DNA of 30,066 nucleotides from a virus: positions 1 through 30,066 of the IMG/VR virus record IMGVR_UViG_3300020205_000528. One strand, 5' to 3'. Both the position numbers and the translations under genes were made by a program. Shown piece after piece: positions 7,018-15,267 of this stretch. Within the stretch, counting starts at the first letter, position 1; every line of letters starts with the position of its first letter. The notes under the pieces are model-generated. The model was not told the origin of the DNA, searched no databases, and was given only the letters and a program-made list of their open reading frames with translations.

Positions 7018-7086
7018 ATGAGGCAAATGGCTGTTTGGAAAAAGCGGCGTCAAAATATCCTTGAAACCCAAGAGGCGACTCCATGA
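7018..7086 (+). CDS. Possible 22-residue basic leader peptide or mini-gene
   Basis: A very strong AGGAGG site lies seven bases before ATG at 7018. The frame encodes a short basic peptide (MRQMAVWKKRRQNILETQEA and two more residues) and ends TGA in an ATGA overlap with the next start at 7083. Such spacing suggests translational coupling: the good ribosome site may serve the adaptor gene downstream. No function for the peptide itself is known to me. The alternative is that the site is a remnant of a longer gene. Confidence 0.5.
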   Translation: MRQMAVWKKRRQNILETQEATP

Positions 7087-7718
7087 CGACAGCTAGTGTA
7101 ATGACGTACGACTCACTCGTAGAGAACATCCAAAGCTATTTGGAACGTACTGATGCCGCTACGATTGAAAAAATTCCTTTGTTTATCATGTTGGCAGAAC
7201 AAGTTATTGCAAGCCAAATTAAGTTTCTTGGCAACTTGACAGTAAACACAAGCACGATGGTTATAGGTGATGCAACCATTCAAAAACCTGCTCGTTGGCA
7301 CAAGACGGTATCTATGAACGTCACTGTGGGTGGTGAGCGCCAACCCGTGTTGCTACGCAAGTACGAATACCTTCGAGAGTATTGGCCTAACCCCACGGAC
7401 ACAGACGTTCCCAAGTTCTATTGCGACTACGACTACGACCATTGGTTGATAGCTCCAACGCCTGATGTCGCATACAACTTTGAAGTGTTGTACTACCAAC
7501 GAGTCCAACCCTTGGATTCAAGCAATCAAACCAATTGGTTTACAAATTACGCCCCTCAGGCTTTGCTGTTTGGTTCACTCATGCAAGCAATGCCTTTCCT
7601 CAGAAACGATGAGCGCATGCCCTTCTTCCAACAGCAGTATGACTTGATCATGCAAACACTGATGGCGGAAGATAGGTTACGTGTTGCTGATCGACAAGCT
7701 ATAGCGGTGGACTCATGA
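7083..7718 (+). CDS. Phage head-tail adaptor protein (SU10 adaptor-like / tail tubular protein A-like)
   Basis: The protein has 211 residues. It begins with a helical segment (SYLERTDAATIEKIPLFIML), then a beta-rich core, with conserved-looking features LPxFIxLAEQ-type sequence, YYQRV, and a C-terminal WFTNYAPQALLFGSLMQA helix leading to QQQYD. These are typical of adaptor proteins that join portal to tail in short-tailed phages. It is followed by a fibre-like gene and a stabilisation gene in ATGA overlaps, the usual order. The exact family name is from memory of sequence style and could be refined by a profile search. Confidence 0.7.
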   Translation: MTTASVMTYDSLVENIQSYLERTDAATIEKIPLFIMLAEQVIASQIKFLGNLTVNTSTMVIGDATIQKPARWHKTVSMNVTVGGERQPVLLRKYEYLREYWPNPTDTDVPKFYCDYDYDHWLIAPTPDVAYNFEVLYYQRVQPLDSSNQTNWFTNYAPQALLFGSLMQAMPFLRNDERMPFFQQQYDLIMQTLMAEDRLRVADRQAIAVDS

Positions 7719-8953
7719 GTTATATATCTCCTTTCACTGGTGACGTCATCCTTCCAACGGATGTCAGTTTTCGTGCGATTGCATTAACCGCTGACATCAA
7801 TTTGTCGTGGCCTATCAACGGCAACGCAACAGACAACTATGCGGCTCGCATCATGAATGTGACGCCAAACGCCGCAGGACGCAAGCTGTATATGCCCCCT
7901 GCCAACCAAACCTCGGTTGGTACAGACGCCTTGATACGCAACATGACAGGAACTGCCTTTACGGTGGTTGACTATAGTGGGAATACCATTATTTCTGTTG
8001 CCGCAAACAAGGCTTCATACATCTACCTCACAGCCAACCCTACGGTAGATGGCACATGGTCTATTATTGACTTTGGTGCAGGTACATCTTCAGCAGATGC
8101 TACAACCCTTGCTGGACTTGGCTTACAAGCTATTTCTAGCACTCTTAACCTAACGCACCCAGCATCTAGTTTTTCAAATGGGTACACCTTTTTAAGCGCT
8201 GACAGAGCGCAGACAAAGGTTTGGGGTAGTGGTACAGGTACTGTGTACCTTCCAGTTGCCGTTAGTTTGGCTAATAATTGGTTCATGCTGTTGAAGAACA
8301 ATGGCACTGGATCATTGACTGTTACTTGTGATGCTTCAAACACAATTGATGGTTCTTTGACCAAGCTATACAACCCAAATGAATCGTCTTTCATCGTTTG
8401 CACAGGTACAGAATACATAACGATTGGATATGGCGTAAGCTCAACTTTTGCTTTTACTGCACTAGTTAAACCAATTGTTACGGGTAGCTACACTTTAAGC
8501 TCAAACGAAGTTCAGAATACGATTCAAGAGTTTGTGGGCAACTTGACGGGTAACGTGACCGTTACGTATCCGCCAGTGGTGAATTTGTATGTAGTGTCAA
8601 ATCAAACGACGGACAATGGGTACTCGTTGACTTTGACGACAGGGGTTGTGGGTGGGGCGAACGCCGTAATACCGCCCGGTCAACAAGCGACGCTCATCTG
8701 CGATGGCACAAACTTCCTCAACGCCAACACCTTCCAATCAGGCGCTACGTCGATCAGCTTGGTCAACGGCTCAGTGGGTACGCCTGCGTTGAACTTCTCG
8801 TCAGAGACTTCCACGGGCATCTATAGACCCGGGATCGGGGAGTTCGCCGTCTCCATCTTGGGAACCCAACGTCTTGATGTAACCGCCACGGGAATCCAAG
8901 TCACGGGGTCTGGGAACTTTACGACTGGCGTTGCTGGGGGCGTCTTTACATGA
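7715..8953 (+). CDS. Fibre-like structural protein
   Basis: The protein has 412 residues, starts in an ATGA overlap and is rich in Thr, Ser, Asn, Gly and Val with very few charged residues in the middle, which fits beta-structured fibre domains. The C-terminal part includes ETSTGIYRPGIGEFAVSILG and LDVTATGIQVTGSGNFTTG, a motif common in phage tail fibres and appendages. Middle repeats such as DASNTIDGS and GNLTGNVTVTYPP suggest stacked beta domains. It probably binds between adaptor and stabilisation protein or forms a short appendage. No enzymatic motif is seen. Confidence 0.7.
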   Translation: MSYISPFTGDVILPTDVSFRAIALTADINLSWPINGNATDNYAARIMNVTPNAAGRKLYMPPANQTSVGTDALIRNMTGTAFTVVDYSGNTIISVAANKASYIYLTANPTVDGTWSIIDFGAGTSSADATTLAGLGLQAISSTLNLTHPASSFSNGYTFLSADRAQTKVWGSGTGTVYLPVAVSLANNWFMLLKNNGTGSLTVTCDASNTIDGSLTKLYNPNESSFIVCTGTEYITIGYGVSSTFAFTALVKPIVTGSYTLSSNEVQNTIQEFVGNLTGNVTVTYPPVVNLYVVSNQTTDNGYSLTLTTGVVGGANAVIPPGQQATLICDGTNFLNANTFQSGATSISLVNGSVGTPALNFSSETSTGIYRPGIGEFAVSILGTQRLDVTATGIQVTGSGNFTTGVAGGVFT

Positions 8954-10929
8954 CGAAGAAGGTATTTGCCCTCGATACCCAGCCCGGCATCCAACGGGAT
9001 GGAACTATTTTCGATAAACAGTTCTACAACGACGGTAGATGGGTTCGCTTTCAACGTGGTCGTCCTCGCAAGATACTTGGTTATCGTGAGATCGTCAACA
9101 ACTTGGCAGGCCCTAGTCGTGGGATCTTTGTTAACCCACAACAAGCTTTCAACAACGTGTACAGCGGTTATGCGGATGGCTTGCAGTTGCTCCCAATTGA
9201 CAACAACGGAATTGGTGCAGGGCTCTTAAACTTTACGTTGAGTTACTTTACGCCAAACGCCACCAATTTGTGGCAGTTTGATGGGTTTTTTGATGTGGGT
9301 GGGGGAGGGCAGAGTGTGATTCTGGCGCACCCGGGTCAAAACCTCCAACTCATCGACAACGCCACCAACACCCCCGTTCTTGCTGGCTCCTCCACAGGAA
9401 CCACCATGACTCGCATTGGCGTATTTACAGCCACTGCCACCACCGTCAACACCAATACGACTATTACCTTGTCTGTTGCTAACTCTTTGGTTGGCGCTGG
9501 ACAAACCGTTACAGGCACTGGTATCCCTGCAAACACTACTGTGGTCTCCGTTTCAACTACTACCGTTGTCATCTCCAATCCAGCAACTGCTAGTGGTACT
9601 GTGACCGTCACCTTTGACAACAACGTATCCGTTTCTGGCGGTGTGGTTACCTTACACCCTTATGTTTTTGTGTATGGCAACAATGGTTTTATCAAGAACT
9701 GCTCTGCGGCTAATTTAAATGATTGGGTCTCTGCGGACGCCAGCGAGGTCAATGTAGCGACTGGCAAGATCGTCCAAGGGCTACCTGTTAGGGGTGGTTC
9801 AAACTCGCCTTCTGGGCTGTTTTGGAGCTTGGATAGCTTGGTTAGGGTGTCCTACATTGGTGGTGTTGGTACACCTGCGCAATATTGGCGCTATGACATC
9901 ATTACTAGCCAATCTTCAATTTTGTCTAGCCAATCTGCCATTGAATATGACGGCATTTATTATTGGTGTGGTGTTGATCGCTTCCTCATGTACAACGGTG
10001 TGGTCAAAGAGATCCCCAACAACATGAACCAAAACTACTTCTTTGACAACCTAAACTATTCGCAAAGGCAGAAAGTTTGGGCAACAAAGGTTCCACGCTT
10101 TGGTGAGATTTGGTGGTTTTACCCTCGTGGTGACGCTACAGAATGCACTGATGCAATCATTTACAACATACGTGAGAACACTTGGTATGACACTGGTCTT
10201 GCCAGTGGTTCGCAAAGATCTTCTGGATATTTTTCAGAAGTGTTTCACTACCCAATTAACGCTGGAACCACAATCAATGCAACTGGTGGCGTCAATTTAT
10301 TTTCTATTCAAGCTGGCGGCAGTTTGTATACCGATGGTACGTACCTCTCTACAGCTTTGACTGGTGGTACTGGTACTGGTGCAACAGCAAACATTACGGT
10401 TGCTGGAGGAATAGTAACCACAGTGGTAATTGCCAATCGTGGTACAGGGTATACAACATTAGATGTCTTGTCTGCCTCTCTTCCAGTTGGTTCAGGATTT
10501 CAATTGCGATTGAGCACTACCATGTCAACGGTGTCTTTGTGGCAACATGAAATTGGTACTGACTCTATTCAAGGAATAGCTATCAATGCGATTGAGAGCT
10601 ACTTTGAGACAAATGATCTTGGACTCGTCTCGGGTGGGCCTTCACAGCCTGCGATGGTTGGCGACAACGTATGGTTGCACTTAGAGTGGATAGAGCCTGA
10701 TTTTTTGCAATCAGGCGAGATGGAAGTTTACGTGACTGGTAGACCATATGCGCAGGCGTATGACAGCACGACAGGGCCTTACCTCTTTGAGCCTGACACC
10801 CATAGAGTGGACATGCGTGAACAACGTCGTGAACTGCGATTGAAGTTCCTAAGCAACACGCAGGGTGGTGACTATCAGCTTGGACGCCTACTGTTGGCGG
10901 CAAACATAGGGGATGTACGTGGCTACTAA
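8950..10929 (+). CDS. Packaged-DNA stabilisation / tail tube-like protein with inserted domains
   Basis: The protein has 659 residues, in an ATGA overlap with the fibre-like gene. The N-terminus (DGTIFDKQFYNDGRWVRFQR, then GRPRKILGYR) and blocks such as HPYVFVYGNNGFIKN, SLDSLVRVSYIGG, EYDGIYYWCGVDRFLMYNG and FGEIWWFYPRGDATECTDAI match stabilisation proteins of short-tailed phages, which close the tail channel. Two low-charge modules look inserted: about 9411-9626, with GAGQTVTGTGIPANTTV and NPATASGTVTVTF, and about 10261-10520, with TALTGGTGTGATANITVAGG and VVIANRGTGYT. Such Gly/Thr-rich modules occur in many phage structural proteins. Role by family; the family call is moderate. Confidence 0.7.
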   Translation: MTKKVFALDTQPGIQRDGTIFDKQFYNDGRWVRFQRGRPRKILGYREIVNNLAGPSRGIFVNPQQAFNNVYSGYADGLQLLPIDNNGIGAGLLNFTLSYFTPNATNLWQFDGFFDVGGGGQSVILAHPGQNLQLIDNATNTPVLAGSSTGTTMTRIGVFTATATTVNTNTTITLSVANSLVGAGQTVTGTGIPANTTVVSVSTTTVVISNPATASGTVTVTFDNNVSVSGGVVTLHPYVFVYGNNGFIKNCSAANLNDWVSADASEVNVATGKIVQGLPVRGGSNSPSGLFWSLDSLVRVSYIGGVGTPAQYWRYDIITSQSSILSSQSAIEYDGIYYWCGVDRFLMYNGVVKEIPNNMNQNYFFDNLNYSQRQKVWATKVPRFGEIWWFYPRGDATECTDAIIYNIRENTWYDTGLASGSQRSSGYFSEVFHYPINAGTTINATGGVNLFSIQAGGSLYTDGTYLSTALTGGTGTGATANITVAGGIVTTVVIANRGTGYTTLDVLSASLPVGSGFQLRLSTTMSTVSLWQHEIGTDSIQGIAINAIESYFETNDLGLVSGGPSQPAMVGDNVWLHLEWIEPDFLQSGEMEVYVTGRPYAQAYDSTTGPYLFEPDTHRVDMREQRRELRLKFLSNTQGGDYQLGRLLLAANIGDVRGY

Positions 10930-11185
10930 TAGTCCTCTTAATGTTGCGTTGGTATATGACCCAAGGGGACACACGTTTGACTCTTGGGGATGCTTGATGT
11001 GTGAGCTTTATGCGGCACAACAACTTGAAATACCAAGCCCTCAGACAGATTGGAAGATTTGGGGAAATGGTATTCGAGCTATTGACGTGTTTGGCAATGA
11101 GGCAATACCAATGACGGACGCATTCAACAATTGGCAAGACTGGGCGCAAGAGCTAGTCAATGCTGTCAACCCATCGGTTAACTGA
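10919..11185 (+). CDS. Small structural-cluster hypothetical protein
   Basis: The GTG at 10919 gives 88 residues and sits six bases after AGGGG; an ATG at 10913 would put the site directly against the start. The gene overlaps the end of the stabilisation gene by 11 bases. The sequence (SPLNVALVYDPRG, LYAAQQLEIPSPQTDWKIWG, IDVFGNEAIPMTDAFNNWQD) is aromatic-rich and compact with no membrane segment. It is of the type placed between tail and ejection genes. Function unknown. Confidence 0.65.
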   Translation: MATNSPLNVALVYDPRGHTFDSWGCLMCELYAAQQLEIPSPQTDWKIWGNGIRAIDVFGNEAIPMTDAFNNWQDWAQELVNAVNPSVN

Positions 11186-11186
11186 T

Positions 11187-11567
11187 ATGAAACCATCTGA
11201 AATTTTGATGATTGATGCCAAGCGCAATCCGCAAGGATTAGACGCCAATGGATTGGCTGAGTTGATCATGAGTTTTAAAGAAAAACGTGGTGCATCAGTT
11301 ATCCAAGAGGGAAATACTTTAATGATGTATCACCCAATAAGCGAATCTCACGCAGAATTTCATTGTTTTAATGCTGATGCGCCAGAAAACTTGGTCAAAA
11401 ATGTATCAAAGCTTTATGTTGTTTTAAAAAAAGAAGGCTTTAAAACAGCAGAAACATCGTACGACAACCCTAAGATCAACGATCTTATTGTGAGAACTAC
11501 CAATCCTGAAAATGTAAATATTTCTCAAGGTAAATCCCACAAATATATTGCGGAGGTAACCTTGTAA
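11187..11567 (+). CDS. Hypothetical protein, 126 aa, in the virion gene block
   Basis: ATG at 11187 begins MKPSEILMIDAKRNPQGLD two bases after the previous stop; an in-frame TTG-type start at 11160 would overlap the previous gene. The protein mixes alpha and beta segments (ASVIQEGNTLMMYHPISES, AEFHCFNADAPENLVKNV, KLYVVLKKEGFKTAETSY). The last block is reminiscent of small alpha/beta proteins such as N-acetyltransferase-fold proteins, but no acetyl-CoA motif is visible, so I do not assign it. The DNA here is AT-rich. Its TAA overlaps the next ATG (TAATG). Confidence 0.6.
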   Translation: MKPSEILMIDAKRNPQGLDANGLAELIMSFKEKRGASVIQEGNTLMMYHPISESHAEFHCFNADAPENLVKNVSKLYVVLKKEGFKTAETSYDNPKINDLIVRTTNPENVNISQGKSHKYIAEVTL

Positions 11568-14500
11568 TGGGAGCTTTAAAAAGTGCCGTAGGGATGGGTG
11601 ACGTAGATTTTGGTGGATCTATAACAGGGGCAGTTAACAACGCTGGTTCTGTTTTTAGTGGTAATTACAATTACCGTAATCCATTTAGACCAATTAGCAA
11701 TGTTTTAGCAAAATTTGATGACGCAGTTCTTCAGCCAGTTGTCAGCGTTTTGCCAAAAATTGATGATGCAATTCTTCAACCAGTTACCCAGCCAGTTAGC
11801 AATGTATTAGCAAAAGTTGATGATGCAGTTCTTAGACCAGTTTATCAACCAGTTGTTCAAGCGGCGGCAAAAGTTGAAGATGTTGTAAAAGAAGAGATCC
11901 TAGCAAAGCCTGCTGGACAACTTCTTGTAATGGTTGCAATGCCTTATGCGGCTTCGTATCTTGCGCCATATATGGTTGCCGCAGGTGTGCCAGCCGCTTA
12001 TGCTTCTGCTGTGGCAACCGCTGTTGCACAAACTACGGTTGCAGTAGCTTCTGGTGTTCCTTTTGAGAAGGCTTTACAAGCTGGAATTATCAATGCCTCT
12101 GTAAACATAGGTGCTGACAAACTTACGCCCTATGTCAGCGATTTGGTAAAAAATCCACAGGTTACATCAGCAGTTGTTAATGCAACAGCTACTGTTGCGC
12201 AAGGGGTGGCGACAGGACAATCTGCTGATCAGATTAAAGCGTCTTTGGGTGGGTCGTTGGCGGGATCGACGGCGGGTTTGTTGAATTTGATCCCCGGCTT
12301 CTCCGACCTTCCCGTACCCGCAAAGAATGTTTTTACCGAGAGCGTAAAGGCTGGACTACTTGACAAGCCCATTGAAGACGCCGCCACTCAATCTTTGCTT
12401 ACTTCTGGTCTGCAATCAGCCGCAAACGGTGTGGTTGCCTATAACAAGATTAGTGAAAAGTTTGGGCGACCAGCAACGCTTGATGAGATAAAGCAATTTG
12501 CTTTTTACTCGACCCCATCGCAAGTCAACAAAGACGTTGACACATACATCAAGTCCAGAACTGTTACTGAAGATCAGGCACGTGATGTATTTTCTCGTGA
12601 AGGCGTTACCAACTTAACACCTCAGCAAATTGAAAAGTATGTTAAGACTGATATTGACCAAGCGCAATTGTTAGCTCAAGCAAAAGCAGAGGCTGATCCA
12701 TTTGCCACAACTGAAGAAGAGATAGTTAATTTCTTCAACAGTTATTTGCAAAGAGATCCAACGCCAGAAGAAGTAATGGGGTTCAAAGGGCAGTTTGAAG
12801 AAGCCAAACAAGTGGCAAAAATGGAAGGATATGTAGATCCATTTATCACTGATATTGGCGAAGTTACTGAATTCTTCAAAGACAAGTTTGGACGTGATCC
12901 ATCTGAGGCTGAGACAAAAGCTCTTGCCAAAACTACCCCAGAAGACACGCTCAATACTCGTGCTGATCAAGCTATTCGCCAAGCTAATACAGAGGCGTTT
13001 GAGACATTGGCTGGGTACAAGCCAGAAGAAGGTGGCATTGGAATTAACGTGGTCACTGACCCCATGTTTGCCCAAGCTCGTTTGGGTGAGATGTCTGACT
13101 TCGAGCCGCCTCCTAAGCCTTTTGCAGATCCAAGCAAGTTAAACATCAATCCATTCTCGAAAGAGGCGTATGTAATTGACATTGATGCCAATGGAAATCA
13201 AAGACAAATTAAAGTTGTCATGGATTCGGCAACAAAAACATTGGTTTCCGCCACGGGGTCTTTGGAAGATGATGCTCGTGTTATGCGCTCGCTTAATCGA
13301 ATGGGTGTTAAGACTGCGACCATACCAAATGAACTAATGCAGGCGTTGGCTCATTTTAGACCCGATCTGATTAACAATGAGTATGTTCCTGTTGCTCAAC
13401 GAGCAAAGATTACAAAAGAAGAAGCAAATGCATTGCTTGGCATTATGGACATTGAGGCAAAGACAGCGCCTCAACAAGCAAGCAAGCTATACAAAGCAAC
13501 TGAGTTTTTCAAAACACTTGGCAAAGCCAGTCCTTTGGGCTCATTGTTTGAATTGTTGACATATACAGGAGAAGCTGGAGCGCCTGAAGAGATTGAATTT
13601 GAAAAGTTGCAACGAGCAAGAATTGAAGCCGCTCAATTGTGGGAAGCTTTGAATCCTGCCGCATTGAAGCCGCTGACATCAATTGAGATTGACCCAAGCG
13701 GACGAGAGGTAACAACATTAGTAACTGATTTTGATAGCAACGGCAATCCAATAGAGTATTACGTCCCAACCCTTGTAAAGCCACCAAAAGATACCGATGA
13801 TCCAAATGTTTTGGGTTACGACTCTTTGGGTCAACAAGTTACTCGTGAGGCTTACATCATTAGAGGTGAGTCTGGTGAACCAATGCGGGTGGATGAGTCT
13901 GCTCGAGAACCTCAGCGTGTAACGCAAGAAGACTTAGACAAAGGAATCATTGGTTACGGATTTGATGGAACTCCACTCAGTTTAGAAAGATTGTTTCCTG
14001 ATTCCGTAATAGCCAACGCAACCATTCTTCCAAAACAAGATACCAAACAAGATACCAAACAAGATACCAAACAAGATACCAAACAAGATTCTGTTATACC
14101 TACAAAGCCTTTAGACCTCATTCCTGATTGGAAGCCAAAACCGCCACCTCCCCCAATTAAAAAACCTGAAGACGAAGAAAAAAAACCTGAAGACGAAGAA
14201 AAAAAACCTGAAGACGAAGAGCCATTTCCGCCCGGCCCTCCGCCCTCCGATAAGCCAGTAATAAGGCTTCCAGACTACAGTATCACAATAGATCCTAAAA
14301 CTGGAACGCTTTGGGACTACGTAGCTCCGCCTCCAGAAAAAACACCTGACCTCAAGCCTGTCAAGCCCAAGGTAATAAAGACCAAAACGCCTGAACAACC
14401 TGAGGAGATGTCGTTTGCTCAACAGTTCAACCCTCAGGACGCTACATCGCTTGGAGTAGCGCCAAAACCGCTCAAAGCCACGTACTTGACGTCACAAGAG

Positions 14501-15265
14501 ACAGATGAACCTTTTGCCAGCCCCTTGTCTGCGCAAGCTCCTGCGGAGTCCCAAGACACCATTCAGGCTCCACAAGAGTTCCAAACATTTGCTGAAGAAC
14601 AACCCTCCGAAGTGGATCAGTTCAGGGAGTTGCTAAATCTGCAAAATGAGCAGATAGTTAACCCTAGTGAAGTTGAGCAGAACCAATTCGCTCAAATGCA
14701 ACCACAAGCACCACTTTCTTTATCTGACATGACACAATCAACCGCCCCTGAGATGCCCATGTACTACAAGTTTGGACAACTTGGTGCGCCAGAGACCAGC
14801 CCTTACTACAAGTTTGGCGAACTCCAACCCATTGAGAGCTTCTTTAACCCTGACTACCAAAACCTACAAGCCGCAAGTGGTGGTCTAGTTACCCCCTTGA
14901 TGGCGGCTGGAGGGGCTACAGGAACTCGTTATGGGCGTTATGCAGGTGGAGGCATGACCACACCTCTTATGGCTTCTGGTGGCAAGCTAAGGGTAGATTT
15001 CCGTGGTGGAGACGCTGTTTCTGGCGAGGGCGATGGTCAGTCAGATGACATTCCTGCCATGCTTGCAGACGGCGAATTTGTATTCCCTGCTGACGTGGTG
15101 GCGGCTATTGGAAATGGCTCAACAAAGGCTGGTTCGGATAAACTCTACGACATGATGCATGGGATTCGTGCTCACGTTAGATCAGCAAAACCAAAAGATC
15201 TTCCACCTGAAATCAAGTCACCCCTAGATTTTTTGCATCGCAAGCCTAAGAAGGCAAGGAGATAA
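11567..15265 (+). CDS. Large virion protein (1232 aa), putative internal/ejection or tail-associated
   Basis: The N-terminus has about three copies of a 20-residue repeat with K(F/I/V)DDA(V/I)L(Q/R)PV (about 11692-11841). An Ala-rich hydrophobic region follows (YAASYLAPYMVAAGVPAAYA), which could cross or insert in a membrane. Two similar acidic helical blocks (EEEIVNFFNSYLQRDPTPEE and GEVTEFFKDKFGRDPSEAE) lie in the middle. Pro- and charge-rich low-complexity regions include KQDT and KKPEDEE repeats. The C-terminus (GEGDGQSDDIPAMLADGEFV, then FPADVVAAIGNGSTKAGS) is a motif shared by many phage structural proteins near the ejection genes. Role is inferred; start chosen by TAATG coupling. Confidence 0.7.
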   Translation: MGALKSAVGMGDVDFGGSITGAVNNAGSVFSGNYNYRNPFRPISNVLAKFDDAVLQPVVSVLPKIDDAILQPVTQPVSNVLAKVDDAVLRPVYQPVVQAAAKVEDVVKEEILAKPAGQLLVMVAMPYAASYLAPYMVAAGVPAAYASAVATAVAQTTVAVASGVPFEKALQAGIINASVNIGADKLTPYVSDLVKNPQVTSAVVNATATVAQGVATGQSADQIKASLGGSLAGSTAGLLNLIPGFSDLPVPAKNVFTESVKAGLLDKPIEDAATQSLLTSGLQSAANGVVAYNKISEKFGRPATLDEIKQFAFYSTPSQVNKDVDTYIKSRTVTEDQARDVFSREGVTNLTPQQIEKYVKTDIDQAQLLAQAKAEADPFATTEEEIVNFFNSYLQRDPTPEEVMGFKGQFEEAKQVAKMEGYVDPFITDIGEVTEFFKDKFGRDPSEAETKALAKTTPEDTLNTRADQAIRQANTEAFETLAGYKPEEGGIGINVVTDPMFAQARLGEMSDFEPPPKPFADPSKLNINPFSKEAYVIDIDANGNQRQIKVVMDSATKTLVSATGSLEDDARVMRSLNRMGVKTATIPNELMQALAHFRPDLINNEYVPVAQRAKITKEEANALLGIMDIEAKTAPQQASKLYKATEFFKTLGKASPLGSLFELLTYTGEAGAPEEIEFEKLQRARIEAAQLWEALNPAALKPLTSIEIDPSGREVTTLVTDFDSNGNPIEYYVPTLVKPPKDTDDPNVLGYDSLGQQVTREAYIIRGESGEPMRVDESAREPQRVTQEDLDKGIIGYGFDGTPLSLERLFPDSVIANATILPKQDTKQDTKQDTKQDTKQDSVIPTKPLDLIPDWKPKPPPPPIKKPEDEEKKPEDEEKKPEDEEPFPPGPPPSDKPVIRLPDYSITIDPKTGTLWDYVAPPPEKTPDLKPVKPKVIKTKTPEQPEEMSFAQQFNPQDATSLGVAPKPLKATYLTSQETDEPFASPLSAQAPAESQDTIQAPQEFQTFAEEQPSEVDQFRELLNLQNEQIVNPSEVEQNQFAQMQPQAPLSLSDMTQSTAPEMPMYYKFGQLGAPETSPYYKFGELQPIESFFNPDYQNLQAASGGLVTPLMAAGGATGTRYGRYAGGGMTTPLMASGGKLRVDFRGGDAVSGEGDGQSDDIPAMLADGEFVFPADVVAAIGNGSTKAGSDKLYDMMHGIRAHVRSAKPKDLPPEIKSPLDFLHRKPKKARR
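11692..11841 (+). repeat. About three imperfect 45-60-base coding repeats at the start of the 1232-aa protein gene
   Basis: The encoded unit is roughly SNVLAKFDDAVLQPV, repeated as VSVLPKIDDAILQPV and SNVLAKVDDAVLRPV, with a weaker fourth unit (AAAKVEDVV) just after. The units are diverged at DNA level. Confidence 0.7.
14033..14089 (+). repeat. 12-base tandem repeat (AAACAAGATACC), four full copies plus a partial
   Basis: The unit AAACAAGATACC starts at 14033, 14045, 14057 and 14069, and a partial fifth starts at 14081. It encodes KQDT in frame, four times and then KQDS. Copy number could change by slippage without breaking the frame. Confidence 0.95.
14159..14221 (+). repeat. 21-base tandem repeat, three copies, encoding KKPEDEE
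   Basis: Three copies start at 14159, 14180 and 14201 and encode KKPEDEE. Copy junctions create two runs of eight A (14178-14185 and 14199-14206), which are possible slippage sites. The unit length keeps the frame. Confidence 0.95.
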
Positions 15266-15267
15266 CC

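Noticed and set aside
8023-8418. Minus-strand frame inside the fibre-like gene
   Set aside because: Antisense shadow with no start signal.
10583-11149. A 188-codon minus-strand open frame
   Set aside because: It spans antisense to two plus-strand genes; His/Cys/Pro/Ser-rich composition is typical of shadow frames.
12671-13075. A 134-codon open frame on the minus strand within the 1232-aa protein gene
   Set aside because: It is antisense to a clear long gene, has odd composition (many Phe, Cys, Ser), and no ribosome site.
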